A stretch of 5,451 nucleotides of DNA, taken from positions 67,622 to 73,072 of the forward strand of contig PBHT01000021.1 in NCBI GenBank assembly GCA_002720285.1. The letters are read 5' to 3'. The notes under the pieces were generated by a model. It was not told the origin of the DNA and searched no databases. It saw nothing but the letters and a program-made list of their open reading frames with translations. The translations under genes were made by a program, and so were the position numbers. The stretch's first letter is position 1. The number at the start of each line of letters is the position of its first letter. Origin of the DNA: Acidobacteriota bacterium (GTDB lineage Bacteria > Acidobacteriota > Vicinamibacteria > Vicinamibacterales > UBA823). Below are positions 1 through 4,390 of the stretch, piece after piece.

Positions 1-78
1 ATTTTTCGTTGAAGCTTTGTCGGTAGGACTGATTATTGGTATAGGAACACGCGGCTTGGACTTTGTAGAGTTTATTAG

Positions 79-108
79 TTGACGCAGGTTTTTCGCTCTG
101 CTTAAAAT
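79..108 (+). promoter_or_regulatory. sigma70-like promoter of the tonB-exbB-exbD-exbD operon
   Basis: A -35 box TTGACG (79-84) and a -10 box TAAAAT (103-108) each match the consensus at 5 of 6 positions, with an 18-bp spacer. Transcription would start near 114-116, giving a leader of about 45 nt before the TTG start of tonB. No other good promoter was seen before the operon or in its internal gaps, so all four genes probably share this one. No recognisable Fur box was seen. The call is by motif only. Confidence 0.6.
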
Positions 109-118
109 GGACGGTCTT

Positions 119-145
119 ACGCCGTTTTATTCATCGATGCGGCGT
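119..145 (+). promoter_or_regulatory. 5'-UTR hairpin just upstream of the tonB ribosome binding site
   Basis: ACGCCG (119-124) and CGGCGT (140-145) form a perfect 6-bp inverted repeat around a 15-nt loop. The 3' arm ends three bases before the Shine-Dalgarno at 148-154. A stem this close could influence ribosome access to the first gene of the operon. It is short with a large loop, so its stability and any regulatory role are inference. Confidence 0.3.
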
Positions 146-147
146 CT

Positions 148-154
148 AGGAGGT
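148..154 (+). promoter_or_regulatory. Shine-Dalgarno fixing the TTG start of tonB
   Basis: AGGAGGT lies 5 nt before the TTG at 160. The next in-frame start, ATG at 169, would be 14 nt away, which is too far for normal initiation. The site therefore supports the rare TTG start. Confidence 0.7.
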
Positions 155-159
155 CGATA

Positions 160-873
160 TTGGCTGAGATGTTTGGCGATATTGTCAACCCCCAGATAAG
201 GTTGGGTTCGCAGAAGTGGTACACCGTGCCGGTGTCGATTTTTCTGCACGTCGTTCTCGTTGGTGCGGTTGTGATCGTTCCGCTAATGGCGGCTGACATC
301 CTGCCGACTCCGCCAACGATGATGGCTTTCGTGGCTGCGCCACCACCACCGCCGCCACCACCACCACCACCGCCACCACCAGCTTCTGTGGACAGACCGC
401 CGCCACCGGACATCACCCCGGATGCCGCGCCGGTTCAGGCTCCTGAGCAAATCACTGCTGAAACCGGTATCACCATCGATGCGGGAATTGTTGGTGGTGT
501 TGAAGGTGGCGTCGCTGGCGGTATCGTAGGCGGCGTCGTTGGTGGGCTAGACTTGGCGCCACCACCACCGCCACCACCACCATCTGAGCCGATCCGTGTG
601 GGTGGCAACATTAGGCCGCCGGCGAAGACCCGCGACGTGGCTCCGATCTATCCAGCGATTGCGCAGTCAGCTCGAGTGCAAGGGATTGTGATTATTGAAG
701 CGACCATCGGAGCGAACGGTCGAGTGACTGATGCCAATGTGTTGCGCTCGATTCCTCTGCTTGATGCTGCCGCTCTGACGGCGGTGCGACAGTGGGAGTT
801 TACGCCGACGCTTCTGAATGGGATTCCCGTTCCAGTCATCATGACGGTGACGGTGAATTTCACGTTGCAGTAG
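160..873 (+). CDS. tonB: TonB energy transducer
   Basis: This 237-residue protein links the ExbB/ExbD proton channel to TonB-dependent outer-membrane transporters. One membrane segment lies at about 23-43, after a short cytoplasmic N-terminus, and contains S26-x3-H30, matching the S-x3-H motif of the E. coli TonB transmembrane helix. The periplasmic linker has a run of 14 prolines (61-74), PPPP (80-83), a Gly-Gly-Val/Ile stretch (109-130) and a run of 8 prolines (134-141). Residues about 150-237 form a TonB C-terminal domain, with YP at 164-165, VQG at 173-175, NGRV at 186-189, a run of the SxPxLD type (S197, P199, L201, D202), AVRQW at 208-212 and a final F-x-L. The TTG start is chosen for its Shine-Dalgarno. 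It is first in an operon with exbB 119 nt downstream; the absence of tolB and pal argues for Ton rather than Tol. Confidence 0.93.
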   Translation: MAEMFGDIVNPQIRLGSQKWYTVPVSIFLHVVLVGAVVIVPLMAADILPTPPTMMAFVAAPPPPPPPPPPPPPPASVDRPPPPDITPDAAPVQAPEQITAETGITIDAGIVGGVEGGVAGGIVGGVVGGLDLAPPPPPPPPSEPIRVGGNIRPPAKTRDVAPIYPAIAQSARVQGIVIIEATIGANGRVTDANVLRSIPLLDAAALTAVRQWEFTPTLLNGIPVPVIMTVTVNFTLQ

Positions 874-992
874 CGTGCTACGGTCGACGGATTTGAGAGA
901 CAAGAATTTTATGAAGATGTGGAAGTGGGGCCGTGCTAGTGCCCACTCACTGGAGGTCGGGACAATCTGTTTTTTAAACGGGAGGATGGTCA

Positions 993-1673
993 ATGGAAGG
1001 CACTAATTTAGTCGAGATGTGGGGACAGATGGGTTATGTCGCGAAAGGGATCGCGGTAGTCCTCTTCATTATGTCATTCTGGTCGGTCGGCGTGGCTGTT
1101 GAACGGTGGTACACCTTCAATCAGGCTCGGAAGCAGTCGAAGGAGTATGCACCGCAGGTGGCCAAGCACCTCAAGTCTGGTAGCTTGAAGGAAGCGATTG
1201 CCCTTGCAAAGAAGGAAGACTACAAGTACAGCCACTTGGCCAAAGTCGTCACGGCGGGAATTCAGGAGTATCAGTTCCAGCAGGAATCTGGTGGTGGCCT
1301 GCAACGTGATGACATGCTGGATACTGTACGACGGGCGATTGACCGTGCATCGGCTCTGACAGCCAACGACCTGAAGAAGGGTGTTCCGGGGTTGGCGACC
1401 ATTGGTTCAACAGCGCCGTTTGTTGGCTTGCTTGGTACTGTTGTCGGCATTATCAACGCCTTTGTCGGCATTGCGTCGACTGGGTCTGGTGGTATTGGTG
1501 CGGTGTCCGCAGGTATCGCGGAGGCGCTTGTGGAGACCGCGCTCGGGCTCGTTGTGGCCATCCCGGCGGTCTGGTTCTATAACTATTTGACCGGCATAGT
1601 CGATTATTTCGGCGTCGAGATGGACAACTCGGCATCTGAGTTGGTCGACTACTTCATCAAGAAGACGGCGTAA
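993..1673 (+). CDS. exbB: ExbB/TolQ/MotA-family proton channel subunit (ExbB)
   Basis: This 226-residue inner-membrane protein is the channel-forming subunit of the Ton motor and in the known family forms a pentamer around ExbD. It has three membrane segments, at about 15-36, 135-160 and 173-198, with a cytoplasmic domain between the first two. The family signatures are clear: a TM2 region with STAPFVGLLGTVVGI (139-153) and a TM3 region with GIAEALVETALGL (174-186) followed by AIPAVWFYN (189-197). E177 lines up with the conserved TM3 glutamate of E. coli ExbB (E176), and T149 and T182 with its T148 and T181. The ATG follows GGGAGG (980-985) at good spacing. TolQ is the closest alternative, but the partner genes are tonB and two exbD. 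A 93-nt gap with a strong hairpin separates it from exbD1. Confidence 0.94.
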   Translation: MEGTNLVEMWGQMGYVAKGIAVVLFIMSFWSVGVAVERWYTFNQARKQSKEYAPQVAKHLKSGSLKEAIALAKKEDYKYSHLAKVVTAGIQEYQFQQESGGGLQRDDMLDTVRRAIDRASALTANDLKKGVPGLATIGSTAPFVGLLGTVVGIINAFVGIASTGSGGIGAVSAGIAEALVETALGLVVAIPAVWFYNYLTGIVDYFGVEMDNSASELVDYFIKKTA

Positions 1674-1692
1674 TAGTCTGTCCGCTCACGCC

Positions 1693-1721
1693 TGCCATGG
1701 TGCCAAGCCGGTGCCATGGTG
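1693..1721 (+). promoter_or_regulatory. Intercistronic stem-loop between exbB and exbD1
   Basis: The transcript can fold 1693-1704 onto 1710-1721 as a 12-bp stem (8 Watson-Crick pairs, 4 G-U pairs) with a 5-nt loop. The core is two copies of the palindrome CCATGG (1695-1700 and 1714-1719), embedded in a direct repeat TGCCATGGTG (1693-1702 and 1712-1721). No T-run follows, so it is not an intrinsic terminator. A short GCGC/GCGC stem at 1724-1734 follows it. It is suited to be an mRNA-stability or processing element, but the function is inferred. Confidence 0.5.
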
Positions 1722-1766
1722 TGGCGCGGAGCGCGCGTGTTTGCGTAACAGACAAGGAGATTCTTT

Positions 1767-2204
1767 ATGTCTATGGACCTGGGCGGCGCCAAAGGTGGGG
1801 TCAAGTCTGACATCAACGTCACACCACTGGTTGACGTGATGCTGGTGCTCCTGATCATTATGATGCTCGTTGCCCCAATGTTGCAGCAAGGTGTCGATGT
1901 TCGGCTGCCGCAGGCAGCGAACACAGTCGACAAACCGGAGACGTCGGGCCAGACGGTACTGTCGATAACTAACGACAGGCGGTTTTATGTCAATTCCGTC
2001 CAGGTGGCTGAAACCGAGATGCTGAATCGCATCCAGGGCGCGCTCGAAGAGACGCGTGAACGGATTGTCTTGATTAAAGGCGACGAAGATGCGACGTATG
2101 GCTCGATCATGACGGTCATGGATGAGTTGCGGCGGGTTGGTATCGAGGACGTCGGTCTTATCGTCGATCGCCGGCTGCGGGCAGGCATCGGAGGTGACCA
2201 GTAA
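1767..2204 (+). CDS. exbD: ExbD-family proton channel subunit, first copy (ExbD1)
   Basis: This 145-residue protein has a short cytoplasmic N-terminus, a single membrane helix (about 20-37) and a periplasmic domain (about 42-145). The signature INVTPLVDVMLVLLII (16-31) contains D23, equivalent to the proton-path aspartate D25 of E. coli ExbD. QGVDVRLP (41-48) follows the helix as usual for the family. The periplasmic domain ends in an alpha/beta run: KGDEDATYG, a helix with DELRRVGIEDV, then GLIVD. In the known complex, an ExbD dimer sits inside the ExbB pentamer. The ATG is preceded by AAGGAG (1754-1759) at 7 nt. Its TAA overlaps the ATG of the second exbD by one base. TolR belongs to the same superfamily, but the tonB context favours ExbD. 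Confidence 0.93.
   Translation: MSMDLGGAKGGVKSDINVTPLVDVMLVLLIIMMLVAPMLQQGVDVRLPQAANTVDKPETSGQTVLSITNDRRFYVNSVQVAETEMLNRIQGALEETRERIVLIKGDEDATYGSIMTVMDELRRVGIEDVGLIVDRRLRAGIGGDQ
2190..2197 (+). promoter_or_regulatory. Strong Shine-Dalgarno of exbD2 inside the exbD1 end
   Basis: GGAGGTGA (2190-2197) complements the usual anti-Shine-Dalgarno over eight bases and lies 6 nt before the ATG at 2204. It is within the last codons of exbD1 and supports this ATG over the in-frame ATG at 2213. With the TAATG overlap it indicates translational coupling. Confidence 0.7.
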
Positions 2205-2665
2205 TGGCAAGAATGGAAGAGAAGCTTGGCGGTGGTAAGCACATGGATGCCATGATTGACATGAATGTCACGCCGATGATCGATGTGCTTCTCGTGCTGC
2301 TTATTATCTTCATGGCCGCGCTTCCGCTTACTCAGAAGGGTGTTGATATTAACCTTCCGGCTGAGACACGCTCAGCGAATCAAGCACAGCCTGATACCAG
2401 TCAGATTGTGCTTGAATACACTGCTGATCGTCGTGTATCCGTGAATAAACAAGAGGTTCAGCTCCGCGAGGTAGCCTCTCGTCTGCGAACCATCTTTGAG
2501 CAGCGGAAGGACAAGACGATGTTCATTGCTGGAGCAGCCACCTTGCGCTACGGTGAAATCATCGACATTATTGACGCGGCGAAAGGTGCGGGTGTTGACA
2601 AGGTCGGCATCGTCACTGATGGCATGCGTCAGGCGGCTGGTGTAACGGGTGGTGGGGGAGGCTAG
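2204..2665 (+). CDS. exbD: ExbD-family proton channel subunit, second copy (ExbD2)
   Basis: This 153-residue ExbD paralogue follows the first copy with a one-base stop/start overlap. It has a 19-residue cytoplasmic N-terminus, a membrane helix (about 24-41) within MNVTPMIDVLLVLLIIF, and a periplasmic domain. D27 is the conserved proton-path aspartate. QKGVDINLP (44-52) follows the helix. Around the helix about 21 of 37 aligned residues match ExbD1; the periplasmic parts diverge more. Where ExbD1 has KGDEDATYG, this copy has AGAATLRYG, lacking the acidic residues. The protein ends in a glycine tail (GG from 149, five glycines at the very end) that ExbD1 lacks. A terminator lies 26 nt after the stop. 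Since both copies keep the key aspartate, neither looks degenerate; a mixed ExbD1/ExbD2 pair is plausible but unproven. Confidence 0.92.
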   Translation: MARMEEKLGGGKHMDAMIDMNVTPMIDVLLVLLIIFMAALPLTQKGVDINLPAETRSANQAQPDTSQIVLEYTADRRVSVNKQEVQLREVASRLRTIFEQRKDKTMFIAGAATLRYGEIIDIIDAAKGAGVDKVGIVTDGMRQAAGVTGGGGG

Positions 2666-2690
2666 GCTCAACCCCCTCAAGGTCGATTTC

Positions 2691-2728
2691 AACGGCGCGT
2701 GCACACCGTGCACGCGTCGTTTTTTTTT
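2691..2728 (+). terminator. Intrinsic terminator of the tonB operon
   Basis: The 5' arm 2691-2704 pairs with 2708-2721 over 14 bp, including one G-U pair. The core is CGCGTGCAC with its exact complement, around a 3-nt loop. A run of nine T (2720-2728) begins at the end of the stem. It lies 26 nt after the exbD2 stop codon and should end the operon transcript efficiently. Confidence 0.92.
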
Positions 2729-3013
2729 GAGTATTATTTTCCTACCAGACCAGAATCTTGGAGTTAAGACTGAAACCTTCAAAAGGGTAAGAGATTTGGT
2801 TTCTTGCTCGGGATATCTCCACGTTGATACAGTTGAGGTCTAACACCTAGGTATTTCTCCGGTCTTTCCTCAGTTTCCTTGCGTGTTTGCTGCAGATAGC
2901 TATTCGGGCGACTCTAACATTCTTGCGTTAGCGAGGAGGAATCTTTAATTGAACTTTGGCGTTGCCGGGCAGACGAAGACTGCAGTGTGTTCGAGGTGTG
3001 GCGGTGAAGGCCT
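2729..3013. other. Gap between two convergent terminators; no confident gene
   Basis: This stretch lies between the operon terminator and the terminator of the opposing lipoprotein gene. No family-recognisable protein, tRNA fold, repeat array or convincing promoter was seen on either strand. The only notable item is a + strand frame starting TTG at 2949 behind AGGAGG (2934-2939). It reads 29 codons to TAA at 3036-3038, includes a CxxCGG motif and runs into the terminator palindrome. It is listed as a finding rather than a gene. Confidence 0.5.
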
Positions 3014-3055
3014 AAAAAAACGGCCGGCCCCCTACTAAAAGGGAACCGGCCGTTT
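3014..3055 (-). terminator. Intrinsic terminator of the TPR lipoprotein gene
   Basis: A perfect 10-bp stem (3018-3027 with 3046-3055, core CGGCCGG/CCGGCCG) is extended past a 2x2 internal loop by CCCT/AGGG (3030-3033 with 3040-3043), with a 6-nt apical loop. Read on the - strand, it ends in seven T (3014-3020). It lies about 27 nt beyond the stop codon of the lipoprotein gene. On the + strand only TTT follows the stem, so it is mainly one-directional. Confidence 0.88.
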
Positions 3056-3081
3056 CGTGCCCGTGTGCGAGCAAACGTTGA

Positions 3082-4074
3082 TTAACCGCCGCTGGCCGCC
3101 GCCGCCGCCGCAACAGCTGCTTCCTGCTGCTCGGCACGGAGCTCGTTTGCCCGTTCGAGAAGTGCATCTGCCTCGGCGATCAAGGCATCTTGTGTTGCCT
3201 TGTTGGTCGTGGCGTTTGCTTGCATTCTGAGTAGGATGTTCTTGTAGGTCATTGCTTCGTGGTAGTCATCCTTTATCTCGAGTGCTAGATCCACTTCAGC
3301 GATGCCGTCCGCAACATACCCTGCCTTTTCCTCTTCATTTAATCGGAAGTCGCGAAACGCTTTCTCCCAGAAATACGTAGCGAGTGTGTAATACGCTTCT
3401 GGGTTGTCCGGCTCGATCGCCGCTCTACTTCTAAGTGCTGTGATCGTCTCCTCGAACATCTCTTGACGGTTGAAGAACGCAGCCAATTGTAAGTAGACCG
3501 AAGGATCGCGAGGCTGGAGGTCAACGACGTTTTTGAGGATCGTCTCGGCCTCTTCGGCCTGCCCTGAGTCTTCATAGAGTCGTGCCAGTGCAACGTGATT
3601 GGCGACCACGTTAGGGTTTAACTCGATCATCCTGCGGAGGATCGGCTCAGCTGCACCTGGGTTGTTCAATTTATCCGGACCATAAGTGGCTACGAGGTAT
3701 TCCATCGACAGTTGCTGCATATCCGGGTTGTCGATAATCTCTTCAGAAGCCAGTCGGTAGTTCTCGACTGCTTTTTCCAGTAAGACGTCATTCTCTGGCT
3801 CGCCAATCCGACTCGGTCTCCACATTTGGTCGTAGCTGTTTCCCAGATAGAAATAGGCAACACGGAGCTCGGGTGCAGAATCGAACGCGCCGCTGTCGGC
3901 TACCGTTAGCTCGTAAGCGTGCGCGGCCCGCTCGTACTCAGCCTGCGTGTACAGGCCATTCGCTTCCTTGAAATTCTTTCGAGCCATGAGCATGGAGTAG
4001 TAGTCACAGCCGGCTAGTGAAACGCTTAGCGCCGCCACGATGGCCAACCTCGGCATAATCCGTCGCATATTCAT
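3082..4074 (-). CDS. TPR-repeat lipoprotein of unknown specific function
   Basis: This 330-residue protein has a lipoprotein signal peptide: positive MNMRRIMPR, a hydrophobic core at 10-20, and lipobox SLAGC with the acylated Cys at 23. Asp at 24, right after it, is the residue that retains lipoproteins in the inner membrane of enterobacteria; whether that rule holds here is unknown. Residues about 33-280 are tandem helical repeats of TPR type. The best match the pattern near 137-222: PGAAEPILRRMIELNPN, then NHVALARLYEDSGQAEEAE, then YLQLAAFFNRQEMFEET, with EPDNPEAYYTLATYFWEKA following. The C-terminus is a charged helix (294-317) and an alanine run ending SGG. The start at 4074 is chosen because AAAAGGGG lies 5 nt upstream; an in-frame ATG at 4110 has no Shine-Dalgarno and would place 12 residues before the signal. 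TPRs usually bind proteins, so it may be a periplasmic scaffold. It converges on the Ton operon; a functional link is speculative. Confidence 0.85.
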   Translation of the reverse strand: MNMRRIMPRLAIVAALSVSLAGCDYYSMLMARKNFKEANGLYTQAEYERAAHAYELTVADSGAFDSAPELRVAYFYLGNSYDQMWRPSRIGEPENDVLLEKAVENYRLASEEIIDNPDMQQLSMEYLVATYGPDKLNNPGAAEPILRRMIELNPNVVANHVALARLYEDSGQAEEAETILKNVVDLQPRDPSVYLQLAAFFNRQEMFEETITALRSRAAIEPDNPEAYYTLATYFWEKAFRDFRLNEEEKAGYVADGIAEVDLALEIKDDYHEAMTYKNILLRMQANATTNKATQDALIAEADALLERANELRAEQQEAAVAAAAAASGG

Positions 4075-4079
4075 GATTT

Positions 4080-4087
4080 CCCCTTTT
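4080..4087 (-). promoter_or_regulatory. Shine-Dalgarno fixing the lipoprotein start
   Basis: On the - strand AAAAGGGG ends 5 nt before the ATG at 4074-4072. The longer in-frame alternative starting at 4110 has no such site. This choice also gives a normal-length signal peptide beginning MNMRR. Confidence 0.6.
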
Positions 4088-4199
4088 AACAGCATCTCGA
4101 GTCTCTCCATTTGGAGTACGGAAACCTGTTGACCAAAACCCGGTCAAAGGGGGGCGAGAAATCCCGGGGAAGACCCTCGAGAACGCCCCGAACCGAGCA

Positions 4200-4229
4200 A
4201 GTATAGTGAACCAAAAAACGACCCGTCAA
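4200..4229 (-). promoter_or_regulatory. sigma70-like promoter of the TPR lipoprotein gene
   Basis: On the - strand, TTGACG (4229-4224) and TATACT (4205-4200) are separated by 18 bp that include a run of six T. Transcription would begin near 4193, giving a leader of about 119 nt. That leader can form a GGGGCG/CGCCCC stem (4184-4189 with 4151-4156) and a small TTGACC/GGTCAA stem (4129-4134 with 4142-4147). Confidence 0.6.
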
Positions 4230-4307
4230 GCTTGTTTGAGGTTTTGGTCGATTAGCCTTCACAGGCTTCTAGGCTACCCGCGCACTGATTGTGGAACCCT
4301 AACGTCC

Positions 4308-4337
4308 TTGACCGGTTCCAAGAGCCGTCTCTATCAT
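4308..4337 (+). promoter_or_regulatory. sigma70-like promoter of rel
   Basis: TTGACC (4308-4313) and TATCAT (4332-4337) each match consensus at 5 of 6 positions, with an 18-bp spacer. The expected transcription start, near 4344, leaves a leader of about 47 nt before the rel ATG. It faces away from the lipoprotein promoter in the shared 316-bp region. Confidence 0.6.
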
Positions 4338-4390
4338 GGTGTCAGGACGGTCCACAAGTAACGGATCTCATTACTGGAACACCGCTTGTC

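Noticed and set aside
2..82. Open + frame of 26 codons entering from the left edge and ending TGA at 80-82, possibly the tail of an upstream gene
   Set aside because: The peptide (VEALSVGLIIGIGTRG in part) matches nothing recognised, third positions are AT-rich unlike the real genes here, and its stop lies inside the tonB -35 box. It cannot be excluded without the sequence to the left.
117..416. - strand open frame with a long polyglycine run opposite tonB
   Set aside because: It is the complement of the proline tracts in tonB. CCA/CCG repeats leave the other strand free of stops, and no Shine-Dalgarno or family match is present.
1686..2210. 174-codon - strand frame opposite exbD1
   Set aside because: Its peptide is rich in His, Arg and Cys without family signatures and lies wholly opposite exbD1 and the intercistronic region.
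993..2665. Reading exbB/exbD as TolQ/TolR or MotA/MotB
   Set aside because: tonB heads the operon, there is no tolA, tolB or pal, and the exbD products lack a peptidoglycan-binding OmpA-like domain as in MotB.
2372..2782. 136-codon - strand frame over exbD2 and its terminator
   Set aside because: It lies opposite a clear exbD gene, with no recognisable protein features; the - strand shadow of a well-supported gene.
2649..2843. 64-codon + strand frame after exbD2
   Set aside because: It starts inside exbD2, runs straight through the intrinsic terminator and shows no domain or own ribosome binding site.
4075..4110. Longer lipoprotein start at 4110
   Set aside because: It lacks a Shine-Dalgarno and would put a charged 12-residue extension before a normal signal peptide; ATG at 4074 has AAAAGGGG at 5 nt.
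4336..4338. Upstream ATG as an alternative rel start
   Set aside because: It is in a different frame, reaches a stop after about 32 codons and overlaps the predicted -10 box.
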